Below, piece after piece: positions 51,430 through 63,730 of a stretch of 64,000 nucleotides of DNA. A program made the translations under genes and the position numbers. Within the stretch, counting starts at the first letter, position 1. Every line of letters begins with the position of its first letter. Source of the DNA: Cristatella mucedo (taxonomy: Eukaryota; Bryozoa; Phylactolaemata; Cristatellidae); assembly GCA_009760855.2 (NCBI GenBank), contig WPIO01000052.1, forward strand, positions 1,049,001 to 1,113,000, given 5' to 3'. Under the pieces are notes generated by a model. The model was not told the DNA's origin. It saw only the letters and a list, made by a program, of their open reading frames with translations, and ran no database searches.

Positions 51430-51770
51430 GCCGGTTCGGTGACCCTCAGCCAGTCGCCTGATTTGAACCTCTAGAGTGACGATGAAGCAATATCGAAAGA
51501 CGACTGAGGTGGGGTGTTCAGGCTACGGCAGAAGAGACAATGCGGAAGTATGTGACCTTTATGCCTGTCAAGACAAGGGAGATCATAAAGAATCATTGTG
51601 GGACGACCTCAGGCTAAACATGCATACCAGCAGCACACGTGTTAGTCTTGTGGGCAATCACTAAATAATCTCACATGCTTTGCATAGCTTTAGTATGGCT
51701 GGCATTGTCGGAAAACCCTCTTATTACCAGAACGAACATACAGCCACAGCAGCGACAGCCAATCTGACAG
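51430..51770 (+). mobile_element. Tc1/mariner relic, inverted partner of the previous copy
   Basis: Plus strand begins 'cagccagtcgcctgatttga' (SPDLN) and follows the same order to 'caagacaagggagatcataa' and a 3' flank (ttgcatagctttagtatggc, tacagccacagcagcgacag). That flank matches the reverse complement of 50790-50900. Confidence 0.7.
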
Positions 51771-52060
51771 GACAGGACAAGACGAACGAATGTCTCAGAC
51801 TGCGCTCACACGCTCTACATGCAAAAGTGAGTGCTCGCAGTGCTTATGTGCTCGCACAGTGTGTGCCAATGTGTGGCGTGCGCACAGAAGGAGATGCACT
51901 AGTGCAGTTTCACATCATACAGACAGACACGTGCAGGATATGCAAACGTTTGGTCAGGGAATGACTCAGCACAGGTAAGGCAAGGCTGACGTAAACAAGT
52001 CATTGGGTAGGGGCACAGAGGGTATCACAGGGCACATATTTTGCACTCAGATCACTTCCC
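51771..52060. other. Nothing recognised
   Basis: Short unassigned stretch between the Tc1 relic and a LINE relic. Confidence 0.4.
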
Positions 52061-52560
52061 TGGCAGAGTACCAGCCTTCCTATCCGACCTCCTTCATCTT
52101 GCACTGGCTGCTCTTTAGCATCTCATCATCTCAACGTCCCTCAAACAAAATTGAAATCTTTTGGTGACTGGGCCTTCATATCGTATGAACTGGAAGTCTG
52201 AAATCTGTTTCCTGGTACGGTCGCAGCCTGCATTGATCTTGCATCATTCAAGTCTCAGCTCAAGTAAGTCACATCTATTTCGGCCAGCTTTCCTTCCCGG
52301 AGTGAACTTGTCTTTTGTTCCGGTGGGCTTTGCCTAGGGTACCTTTGCACGATTCAGTGCATGTTACTAGCCATAGGTCTTACTAACCGGTGGCCTTTAG
52401 TGTGTTTATGCTTCCTTTAGTGTGCTGGCCTAAGCATGATTTGCTTTTGCATGCTTGATACCACGTATGACACTAACTCCTTGGTCTGATTCTCCTGCAG
52501 AGAGTTATAAAGCACGGAGATCAAGGTTAAGCTCTCTTGGGGTGTTATACAGACCGAAAG
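52060..52560 (+). mobile_element. Old LINE relic, RT C-terminus and 3' end
   Basis: Plus strand reads LHWLLFSIS, then WNLFPGTVAACIDLASFKS, the usual 'W-N-x-L-P...F-K-x-x-L' end of L2/CR1-like RTs. The tail is 'gagatcaaggttaagctctc ttggggtgttatacag'. Confidence 0.55.
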
Positions 52561-52864
52561 GCTGTATAAGTCTTCACTGTAGGCTGCAGATGGCTGTAAG
52601 AGTGCTTTCGGAGACTTGCCCAACCAAACCACCAATGCTCTCCTTATCTAGTCACTGTCTTATAAATACCTGGAGAACCCGAGCCGACAAATCCTGGTCA
52701 TCAATCTTAAGAGAATCATTCTCAAGTGTATGTACACCCACGAAGAAACCTTGCCAGTAGCAGCACCAGACGAGTACTAGCCGCTGCTGCACAGCAAGAC
52801 AACACTCTACTACTTCAGCAGTAGTATTTGCTGCAGCTGCTGCATGCAAACACCGCGCTCACAC

Positions 52865-52904
<40 letters not shown>

Positions 52905-53238
52905 CCGACCAGCCGGTAGGCAGCTCCAATAACAAGTTGATTCCAAATTATAGGCCTGCATCATTCAGGATGGTAAACCCGGTAAACCCAGCACCCTATA
53001 CGAATCTTCTCTGCGCCTCACTTTCTCAATTTCTATTTTCTCTTTCTGTCTAACTCTCTCTTTGCTCTCTCTCTCTCTCTCCTCTTTCTCTCACTATCTC
53101 GAACACCATCTCTCACGTAGTTTCTCTCATATTGATCTCTCCTTGTTGTCTCTCTTGTGCTCTTTCTATGTCTATTTATATTGATATTTTCTCTTTGATT
53201 GCTCTTATGCAAACACTGCCGCTCTTGCTCTCCTCTTC
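52561..53238. other. No gene; (AC)n at 52858-52902
   Basis: An AC array followed by pyrimidine-rich sequence. No coding support. Confidence 0.5.
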
Positions 53239-53631
<393 letters not shown>

Positions 53632-54023
53632 ACCTCTCTTGGTCTCCACCCCACAGTAAGTGGCAAGGCCGCTACGGTGCAGGCAAAGGCAACAAGAAGC
53701 TCAAAGACAGCCAACAGGGGTATATTTGGAATGGCTCAGGCATAATGGGAGCCTTGCTGATAATGAGTCACTACTGCCTACGGCAACCACAGGAAGGAGA
53801 GAAACAAGCCACTGGGAAGCTGCCAAACTTAACGATTGTCTAGGCAAATACCTCTTCAGACAAAGCAGTGACCAGAGGAAATAAAATGATCGATCACATG
53901 ACTGCCACGAGTGCCAACGAGTTGCAACTCATGCAGAGTGCTTTCATTGTGCAGACATTGTGCCCTGACAAGGTCATACCGCGATGGTACGGCTGTAATT
54001 GCTGCCTGTCACAATATGAAGTT

Positions 54024-54025
<2 letters not shown>

Positions 54026-54110
<85 letters not shown>

Positions 54111-54142
54111 GCACGCACGCACGCACACACACGCACACACAC

Positions 54143-54205
<63 letters not shown>
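54026..54205 (+). repeat. (AC)n array with GCAC variants
   Basis: About 180 bp of AC with an internal block of ACGC units near 54106-54146. Confidence 0.97.
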
Positions 54206-54209
<4 letters not shown>

Positions 54210-55913
54210 TACAAACAGACACGCGCGCACATAAACACGTGGTCATTCTGCAGGTCTTTTTCGCTCTCCTTATTTTTCGCTCACCTCCTCGTGCTAATTA
54301 TGCCTCTGCTCTGACCTCTGTTTCAAGTTGACCATCTGCCCTGATATGTAACAGCTCTTCTTTACTTTCTTCTTTCCCCCGTCCTCTGCTCTTCGATCAT
54401 CTCTCTTCCACCTCCATCGCTAAAACGGTTTAATCAGCAACTGAACGGCTTGGATTATCGTGGCTCAGCTTAAACAGATCTTTAACAGCTCGGCTGCTAA
54501 GTACCTACAAACTGATATTTTAGATCAGCAATCACCAAGAGATTCTTACTAGTCAGACTCTCTGAGCAGTGTCGTGCGAAACCAGTTAGCTGTACTTGGC
54601 TGTACGTAGCTGGGGTGTCGATCGGGTGGAACAGCGGTATAGCAAGTATTGACACCGTCACTTTACCCAACCAACCTACGTCTATCTAAGCGGTACGGGA
54701 TCCAACTGCTTAGTTGTAAACAAGAAAACACGCTCTGACCTGCTGCGTACAGTTTCGCGGAATCATCTCAGCTGGCAGGGACTGGTAGGCGCGGCCAGCA
54801 AGCTACGCTAAGCCTGACGCTGCACTGGTCGTGCAGTGCGACAATTCCTAATTGAAAAATAAAGACCAGTCTATAGTTCTAAAAATTAGTAGCGGCACAC
54901 CAACCGACCTTCGAAGTAGAAGTAGTCACCTCCGCTGACTTTCGGCGGCAACCTGTAAGAGTGGAGTGCGGCAGCCAACGCCGCCTGACGTGGGAGTGGT
55001 TTGACCTTAATTTCCGGTACCAACCGTCCGCCCGCCCACATCCGCATTGAGGCTAGCTCATGTGCGCCTAATCCATTGCTTGGGGAATGCCTCCGAGACC
55101 CATCTCAAAGGCCGATGCATAATTTGTCATTTTCCTTACTCTGGGCTTAGTGAACATGGGTGGATCAGAATCACCGTGGCATGTGAATGAGTGAAAGTAT
55201 TAGTTTACGAATCAGCGGCGGAATTAGCAGCCTCCTTCGCGACCCGGGAGCGACTTACGGGGTTGGAACCTGCATTTGGAACGCCAACAGGCGGTCAGAC
55301 GCAGCCGGCAAGCCTCCGCAGCAGCTTGCGCGCTCTTCGGAGAACGCGAGTTTGGTGGAAAATGATGAGCCCCACAATGTAAACCGCACAGCACGGCACG
55401 CTCTTGGCTTGGCTTAACGAGCGGGCAGGTTCTGGACATGCAGGCCCCTAGCCGCCGGCTACCCTTTTGCCCGCCAGTCAGGACGTCCCGGGGCGCTCAG
55501 ACTTTCACCGCACCCGTCCTGCGGCCTTAAGTTGTCACGAAATCGCTACGATCCGTCCCGCGGACGAACTCTGCGCTAACAGCGGCGGCGAAGCGGCGGT
55601 GCGGCGAACGAGCGAAAGCTAAGCGTCCGGCCGTGACCTTATGTTTGACCGCGAATCGCGGCCGCTGCTCTCTGGCTGCGGGGCTGCTCTCTGGCTGCTG
55701 GTCTCTGGCTCGTGAGTAGGCTCGCCATCCCTTCGTTAATCCGGCGAATTTGGTGTGCGGAGCGCGGACGAGGAGGTCGCTGAATAAGAATAAGCGCCAG
55801 CCGGAAACGCAGGCGATAGCAGTCGCTATTCTGGGCGACGCGCCGCCTCGACGGCGGCAAGTCGCCCGTTGGCTTAGCGTGAAGTCGCATTAAAGTGTGC
55901 GACTGCGCTTTAC
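54206..55913. other. No gene recognised; GC-rich 54.9-55.9 kb
   Basis: CpG content rises from about 55.2 kb. It may belong to the intron or 3' region of the minus-strand PTB gene. No exon can be supported here. Confidence 0.35.
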
Positions 55914-56104
55914 CCGAAGTCGTTGCACTTTTTCGCTTCCGTAGCGACGGCTCAGTTTCATCTCGCGCTCTTGGCTCCGCGCGGCTTGATTTGGCCAGCG
56001 CCTCCGGCTCGAGTAGTAAGGCATCGTCGGAACTTGTCGTGCTAGTCGGACTTTCTATGCATGTGCTGGCACGAATAACCTTGCACTTGGGTAGCCAAGC
56101 TGTG
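55914..56104 (-). CDS. Candidate exon downstream of the PTB exon
   Basis: Open frame with acceptor and donor signals and compatible phase (2 in, 1 out): LPKCKVIRASTCIESPTS, then DDALLLEPEALAKSSRAEPR and RKRKSATTS. No known domain. Support is splice logic only. Confidence 0.3.
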
Positions 56105-59100
56105 CTAATAGGTGAGCTAAGCGAGTAAAATAGTGATAATGGCAACGATATTGACATTCGCATAGCTCCCTACGAGAATTGGATCTCTTGCTAGGCACTT
56201 GACATATTCCGGAAAGGAAGCGGGTCAACTGCTTAAGTGATAACATTCGTAGTGCCTATGTAAATTAAACGATAAATAGATAAATGATAACAAAAAATAA
56301 AACAAATAAAAATAAAAGATAAATGATGATTATGAAGCAAATACTGTCAGAAACAAAAGCGTTTTAGCTTAATAATAATAATAATGCACTTGATAAAGCG
56401 CCCTCAGAGAACTTAATCTCTTTCTAGGCGCTTTACATTTGCTGCAAAGGTAAATGCAATTGAATGGTAAGTAAAATCATGCTTGAAAAACAAACAAAAT
56501 GAATAACATGGTTAGGGGTGACATCTGTTTAAATGCTGCCAGGACGTATCGCGATGTCAATCGGGAGTGAGTTTTTATGCTTTGGGAGCATAGAACTCAA
56601 GGCACGGCCTCCTAAGAATTCAATATTGGTTACAGGCAGCTAAATAACATGATTCAGGAGTGCTGGTAGTACGATGCGAGTCTGGGTCTGAGTTAGACGT
56701 ATTTCGGATAAGTATTCCTCGAGCCACAGAATGAAGGGATCTAAAAGTGAGAGACAAAACCTTGAAGACGACGTAATGCTTGATGTAGAGCCAATGCAGG
56801 CAGGTGAGAAGCAGTTTAAAGGCAGTTTGCATCGTTCACGGCTATCCAAGCTTAGCTGCGGTTTTTCCACCAGTTGTAAGGGTCTTAGTGCAATGTAAGA
56901 AGACCGGTGTGAGTTATAGAAGTCTAGACATGACTCACAAATGCGTGGGCCAGCCTGACTATACCTCAGAAGCCCCGATTTGTTGCAATGTTTTGTAGCT
57001 GAAAGCAGGCAGACATAACTATAGAGCTGATGTAGTCGTCTGGTTTGAGGTCACTTTTGAACAGGGCTCCTAAAGCACATGCTATAGGTGATATGCTGGC
57101 TTCGGGATTTTGAGGATTAGTCTTACAGATTTCTGAATAACATTGGGTAATTAGTCAGCTGGTAGACTACAAATTGCGAAAAGATCGCTCACAGATGGGT
57201 ATGTGAGTACAAATGCCTTGTGGCAGTGTTGATATTGAATGGCCGTTTTCTATGTGCACGGAAATGTTGGCCTGACAGCAGACGCTCTCTAGAACAAGAC
57301 AACAACAGTACCTTGGTATTTATCAGGCGAAATACTGAGTTTTACTTTTTACTCGACATTTATGTGTTTTTTCTGTTCTGTTTTTACATGCCGGTCAATG
57401 TTACTTTTGTGCTGAATTAAACTGACCCTGGGCACTATAGTAGAGGTTGGTTATTTCTTATAAGTTCTATTATTAATAACTAAATTCTGCCATGCAAAAT
57501 TCCGCGAAAACTGTGTGCGGATGGTTTAACTTGTTGAGCAGATTTTAGATGTTGGCTTTGTGCTCGGATTATGCTCAGATGTTGGGCTTTTTTTGCAGAT
57601 TTTGCGTAGGCCGTGGCTTTGTCCTGCTGCAGAATCCGTCTGATCCGTTCGACAGCCAACTGTCATTCTCCACTTCACACTGACTGACTCAATCAACTGA
57701 CAACAATCTTCGACTATAATCTCGTGTGCATTGCTTATGCCTAATGACGCACACTTCATCCAGCCATACGGCACTTCACACTGACTGACTCAGGATCCGG
57801 AATATGTGGTTCATACTAGTCCCTTCCTTAGGGCAGCACGGACAGCTGACTTGGCTCAAAAATTTGCGCCGCCTCAAGGCACGGCATCGCCGAGTGGATT
57901 AGAATTAGCCTTGCAAGTTCTCCTTACGACTTGCAGAATACACTACGATAAAGACGGTGTACCTAAGCACTCATCTCAAGATCTGTTGTATTCTATAATC
58001 GGCCCAGTATTTGCTAAATGTGCCAGTCCACATCAGTATCAACAATTTCGTTAAAATTAAACTGCAAGTCATGCAGTTAGTTAGCTGAAAAATTGAGGTG
58101 TTCGAAGGACTTGCTGACGGCTCCATCATCAGCAAAGTAGCAGTACACTAATTAGTATTTCCCTGCAGAAAGAGCTCAAATCTTAAATACGCTCTGCCTG
58201 TCTCAAGAAAAATCTTACTTGCAGGGCTTGGCCTCACTTTCACGCTAAGTTTCCAAGACAAAATCTTGAAGTGCTTCGCAATAGTATCTACTTTACAAAT
58301 ACTCTACAGCAAAAGTCCAAGCTAGATAACGCGTCACGATTGCAGTAACACGAGCTTCGGTGTAGGTGTAACCTTTACCTTTTTAACGATGACTACTGTC
58401 ATCGGCGTTTGGGATGCTTAAACTTGCTCTTCACAAAACAGTCGAGCCGGTTCAAATCTTGCTGTGAATAGAGGAAGACCTTCAGTTCGAGGTTCATCAA
58501 ATGTGCTTTACAAGTTACTTGGATTGAGCGAGGCATTACGCCTATGAAAACACCGCTGTAAGCAAGTTCATATACCTTTCTCCTTCGGTCGCAGATGCAT
58601 GTCATCGAGATAGATGCCAAAATCAAGCCTAAAATCTTAGGGCAGCCGATAGATCGCTGATTGGTAGCTGATCTTTCACTGCAGACTTTTTGTTAGGACA
58701 GCAAGCGGCGTTTCAGCAAAGGCGAAGCTGCTTGCTGCAGCAGCAGCAGCGGTCCGCTATGCTCGCAGGAATCCGGTTGCCGCTGTACCGGCATTCGTTT
58801 AAACAGTTGTCTGCCCTGTCTGCAACTGTTTAACTGTAACAGCGATACGGTTTCAAATACGATCCTGGCTACTTACCACGTTGGCTAAGGAAACCAAACG
58901 GCGGGCTAGAAAGAAATTTATTCATAATTCTGACAGAGCTCAGCCGAGGAGAAGCGAAATTTCGCTCTCGGCACATATGGTGCACGGCTTCCAGCCAAAA
59001 TCTGCAAAGAGAACGCAGATTCTCCGAAAGTGTGGACTCCATCTGGACCTTGTTATCGCCTACCCATTGGTCGTGCCTTACTGCTATGCGGCATGCGAGT

Positions 59101-62100
59101 TCCGCCGCTATGTGCGTAACACTCGCCACAGTCCCAACGCCTGAGGGCTTGTAATGTAAACGCATCTGGCTATGGCTGTCTAGTGTTTATTGTTAAGAGG
59201 TAAGCACCATTGCTTGCGTGCGCCCTCCTAAGTACGCAATACCCGCCAAAGTAGCTGCTGCTGCCCCCTTTTTCGTGGTATGAATGTAAGCTGCTTCGCT
59301 CTCGGCGACCGGCGGCAACATTAAATCGGCGGAGCCACCGTCGCGAGCCTAAACATTTGCAAGCGGGCAAGCAGACTATGAAATGTGTCTTCTCTCTGTA
59401 CGTACTCTGGAAGGTCCTTCGCAGGTCCTCAGCATTTCTGCATGCACGGAGCACCAGCCAGCTTAAAACAATAGACAGCGGCTTTAATATAAGCGGGCGT
59501 TTTCTTCTTAGTCGGTCGGTAGTAACGGGCGAGTTGTTTTGACCTTTTTTTTTTTTAGCTCTGGTCTCAAAATATTCTCCTACCTCTCCTGCGCGGCGAT
59601 ACTCGTTGGGGGTGCTTAGCACTGATGCTGCGTCCTGCTGAAAGCGTAGCTTCGTATTAATAGTTTCACTCGCACTCGCGTAAGTAACATTTCAAAACAT
59701 TTCGTGTACTTAAGAAAGCTTGAGGCTCACAGTTCGAATAGTGCACGGATCGCTCAGAATCTGCAAATGTGCTGAATTATAAGTCCCATTTGCTACAATG
59801 GGTAAAAGTTCTAAGCTGTCTATTCATCAGTAGACACATGACTAGATAATTACACAGTGTTCAAGATCGTGACTGTCCTTCGTGCTGTCTACAGGCTAAA
59901 TCAGAATCTACACAAAACCTATGCACGAAGGCGTCAATCAGGCCGCAGCAAAGATGTGGCAGAATCCTTCAGAATAGGCAGCTATGAGACTACGCGTGCG
60001 GCGGCGGAAATGCGCTCGGTTTTTCTCGAAAGTCGTTCGTAGGTCAGATCTCTGGTTCGATGTGTACAGGTATCCTGTGGAGACCGTGCCTTTAGTTCGT
60101 ATGCTTCCAAAGCTTAGAACCCACTCCCGCCTTGCGTCACGACATCTCCTGACTTTTCCACATTTAAAAGGAAACTAAAAGCGCATCTATTTATTACAGT
60201 ATTTAGTGGTCCCTGTGATTTGTCCTTGATGTGCTTGTGCTTGCTGGCACTGTGCATGCTGGCACTAACCATACTTGCATGCTGACCCTGTACATGTCAC
60301 CCCTAATCATGTTGTTCTTGTTGTTCATTGAGCATTCTTCCACTAGCCATTCAATCGTGCTTCATTTGCAGCAAATGCAAAGTGCCTAGAAAGAGATTGA
60401 GTTCTCTGAAGGCGCTATATCGAGTGTGTTGTTGTTATTATTATTACTATTGCTATTACATGTAGACATAGGTCAGATCCCGGGTTCAATTTGCGTAGGG
60501 GTTTAGGGTAAGATCCATGGTTTGATATGCACAGGTGTAGGTCTGATCCCTGGCATGTGCACTGGTGACTAGTTTATCTAGTGCACCAGTTTCAGCCTCC
60601 TCTGGCCCTTGGGTCCTCACACGACAGTAAATTTGCGATATAATTCTTTCCTTCCAAGACAGTTGGCTGCTGAAGCCTTTCTCTACATGACCTAAAGGTT
60701 GAACTCACTTTCGCAGACCTTTCGCAGCGGCAGTTTCTTGTGGCAATTTCTCCGATTCGAGCACGTTCTTTCCAGGCGTCCCGCGCTACTACTTCTATGC
60801 TGCTTACTTCCTCGGCTCTCCTCTTGGATCAACTTCTTCAGCTACTCGTTTTCTCTTTCTTTTACGCGAGACAAAAACTTTGGCTGCAGTAAGCGCAGTG
60901 AAAGGCGCTTTGGGATTCGGTGCAATTTAGAAGAGTTTCTGCGTGGCACCCTCTTAGTCCGGTGCGTTTTGTACAGTTGCCGACTGAGTTAATTTGTGGC
61001 GGTTTGTGACCGGGACCCCGCCTTACTTGAATAAACATGTGCCTCACAGTCCGAGGCTTGGACTCAAGGTGCGAACGCACATCCGCCTACCTGTAAATCT
61101 GTGCTACGGACTGGCTGCTGACTATCTCTCGCTGAGGAATCGATCAGAAAAATTCGGGACCGAACGTCACTGCGGCAGTCACGTGTGGCTTGTGGCAAAA
61201 GTTGGAGTTCATAACATAGAGAGTACACGTTGGTTCATGTTGAAGCATCAGCGTGCTCAAGCAGCTATATTATGACTGTCTAGGCATCATTTTCGGTTCC
61301 TGAATGATAGCTATTAAGAACCACTTATATCCTAATCTAATGTTAGGTAGCATAAGAAGTCCAAATCGTGTAATAAATCGCTCAACGATGCTTTGATCAT
61401 CAAACGAGATTAGCTGTGCGAAATGGCTGGCGTTGGACACCTGCATACTTCCGTGGATGTAGCTGGGCTCAACCAGCGCGACATATATAGCAGCATAAAT
61501 AGGTCAGTCACTGTAAGCTGTGCACCAGACAGAAACGGTTCTACCAATCTTTGTTACGTCGTCGTTTTCTGGTCGCTATCGAATCTTTTCTTGGCGGTTA
61601 ATGCTGCCTGGCCAGGCGGCATGCGAGTACTCTAGAGCTAAATGACGCAGCTTGAGCAAAAACTAGGCATCAGAACCCTAAGCCGTACCCGATATCAGAG
61701 TGAGCACTTTGCTCTTGGGAGTTAGATTCGATAATCATTCAAGAATCACTTGAATGTTCTTGAATCTTCTTCTGAGCTGGGAATGGAAATCTAGCAGCAC
61801 TTACAGGGGCAATAATGAAATTCAAGACCCCGAAAAAGACAAGGGTCATTTTAGAAGAACGCATAAAAAGCATTCAACCTTAAAAGAATGCGAAACCCTA
61901 TAATATAAACACCAACATGAGTAGACAGACAAAACATGACAAGCCTCGACGTCGCTACCATGCCGTTACAATCTCTCTTGCTTTTAGAATTTCAATTTAT
62001 TCATTTATTCATATTCAAGTATTTTATTTATTTAGTATTTCAACGCCTTCGCGGCACCATGTCTACGATATCGCAAATCGTCTTTCCTCGCACGAAACGG

Positions 62101-62658
62101 CACGAGAGCCGTCGACTGCTCGATCCAAATCGTCGTCCCTTCGTCGTCGTCCAGCCATCGGCATCCGAACGAAGTAGGCAAGCTGAGAGAACCGACTATG
62201 GCGAACGACTGCTAGATGTCCAGAGAATATGGAATGAGCACTGGTGCGACGACATCTGGCTCGCTTTGCGCACGCTCGCGGCGAATGACGTTTCCCTGAC
62301 GTGCACTCACTGCGTTCGGCTTGTCGCTGCGCCGACGCTCACGGAACGCTTCTCCTCACAGCGCCCTCCTCCTCCTGCTGCTGCCCGCTTTCGAAGCGCT
62401 CTGCTAGCGCTCTCCACCTGTTTCTGCACGCACGCAAATACGGCTCGTCCTACTCCTGGCGCTGTCTTGAACGTGAAGTGTGATAGAGCGGCAGAGCTCG
62501 AGTGGCTGGTGACAATAAGCCGGAAGCTGTCGCGAGAGTAGCCGTACAGTGACAAGCATTGATAGGGCCACAGGATAGGCTGATCGTCGCCCTTAGCGTC
62601 GACCAAAGTCAGTCCGCAGGAGTCCACGTGTAGCCACTGCACTCCGGTACGGCTCCAA
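55914..62658 (-). CDS. Partial gene with IRS-type PTB domain (DOK/FRS2/IRS adaptor-like), two exons joined tentatively
   Basis: Exon 62658-62311 (acceptor cttctattag|T, donor CA|gtgagt) encodes GVQWLHVDSCGLTLVDAK, ILWPYQCLSLYGYSRDSFRL and HFTFKTAPGVGRAVFACVQK. This follows the IRS-type PTB pattern: W-L...L-T-L, then WPY-x-x-L-x-x-Y-G, then F-x-F-x-T, then the C-terminal helix. It leaves phase 2. A minus-strand exon at 56104-55914 (acceptor cctattag|C, donor CGG|gtaaag) accepts phase 2 and encodes a Ser/acidic stretch (STTSSDDALLLEPEALAKSS). Such adaptors bind phosphotyrosine motifs of receptors at the membrane. Arginines expected in the beta5 strand (LRR-Y/F-G) and the G-R-R-C loop are absent (LSLYG; TSHSSS). 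The PTB exon is fairly sure; the join is not. Other exons lie outside what I can recognise. Confidence 0.5.
56150..57240 (-). mobile_element. LINE relics: old tail, family A 3' end and a diverged RT C-terminus
   Basis: 56155-56215 is a degraded tail. 56370-56522 is a family A 3' end (agcgccctcagagaacttaa) preceded on the plus strand by (AAT)n. 56523-57240 is a diverged minus-strand relative (LLTCLHWLYIKHYVVFKVLS, LTFRSLHSV). Confidence 0.65.
57241..60080. other. No gene recognised
   Basis: Mostly AT-rich. A 21-bp perfect direct repeat (cacttcacactgactgactca) lies at 57671-57691 and 57772-57792. Opposed frames at 58869-59165 have no recognised domain. Confidence 0.4.
60081..60470 (+). mobile_element. 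LINE family A 3' end
   Basis: Plus strand from 'gagaccgtgcctttagttcg' through the RT terminus (LLTFPHLKGN, frame-broken) and 3' UTR to 'gagattgagttctctgaagg', then GTT/ATT repeats. Confidence 0.8.
60471..60698. other. Repeated 'ggtcagatccc(t)gg' motifs
   Basis: 'gtcagatc-c-ggttc' variants recur at about 60041, 60471 and 60540 (aggtcagatctctggttcga; aggtcagatcccgggttcaa; aggtctgatccctggcatg). B-box-like but without a tRNA fold. Confidence 0.35.
60699..60970 (+). mobile_element. LINE family B-like 3' relic
   Basis: Diverged but collinear with 42.77-43.00 kb: 'gctactacttctatgctgct', 'ctcgttttctctttcttttacgcgagac', then 'cgctttgggattcggtgcaat'. Confidence 0.55.
60971..62310. other. No gene recognised
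   Basis: Unassigned; presumably intron of the PTB gene if the two-exon join is right. Plus-strand frames at 61936-62541 overlap the PTB exon on the opposite strand and have no domain. Confidence 0.4.
62311..62658 (-). CDS. PTB-domain exon
   Basis: 116 codons open, with the domain in the first ~70 and an Ala/Gly/Arg-rich tail (RALRKRAAAGGGGRCEEKR) after it. An internal alternative donor (AAACAG|gtggag) would end the exon at the domain boundary. Confidence 0.6.
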
Positions 62659-62820
62659 CTAATAGAAGTCTCACTTCTTGCACTCTTTATTTTAAAAATC
62701 TTCCCTGAAATAAAACGTTCCGTATAAAGTGATTGGCGATCTCCAATCATCAAAAAAACCAAGGGATCGTGCTCGTCCTATCAAAGGCTGAATGTGTGGG
62801 CTCTCTCTCCCCCCTCTCTC

Positions 62821-62872
<52 letters not shown>

Positions 62873-62954
62873 GATTTCTCTCTAGATCTCTCTCTCTATA
62901 TTTATATCTCTCTCTCTAGATCTCTCTCACACAATATCTCTCTTTCTCTCACTT

Positions 62955-62992
<38 letters not shown>

Positions 62993-63646
62993 CGCACACA
63001 CACACAAACACACACACACACACATATATACCTCAGCATGACCTGAGAAAGGGGCCTTCTGCCATTCGAGTCTTAAGGCTGAGGCCTTGGCTATTATAAT
63101 GTCTCCACGGGGAGACCCGTCAGATCATGCATGACAAGGCATGCACAGCTTTTGCATTCGTCGCAACTTTTCCACGTAACATAATTCGAGGCATGCATTG
63201 GAAAACAGATTTTCACAATGAACATTGAACTACGCAATAATTTGTCACCTGGCTTTATGCGTTTGCTATATTCTCCAACATTCAACTGTGCCGTCGTTCC
63301 ATTCTCTGTTTGAGGTGAGCCGATGCAGAGTTGGGTACTTGACTTTGCCTCAGATTCTTTAACTGCATTTGACGACAGCAAGCGAGTGCTCTCTGGAAAT
63401 GTAGCACATCATTATCAAATAATTTAATACATTATAAAATGTTATCTTATTAAATGGCCTCAAGTTTCCTCAAGGCAATGAGATCAATCTCAGTTAGCAG
63501 CGAAGGAGGTGAAGCTTTGCAGAATGAGGACGAGGTGGAAGCCAAGAATGCGTACTAATTATGCCTTTATATATTACTACGGAGAGCAATATTGAGACAC
63601 AGGGAATTAGAGGGGGAGTTGAGTGAGCGAGAATGAGTGAAAGAGA

Positions 63647-63730
<84 letters not shown>

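Noticed and set aside
58869-59165. Opposed 87- and 98-codon frames
   Set aside because: No family resemblance, no paired splice sites, and similar openness on both strands.
61936-62541. 201-codon plus-strand frame
   Set aside because: Its second half is antisense to the PTB-domain exon, and its first half is low-complexity AT-rich sequence.
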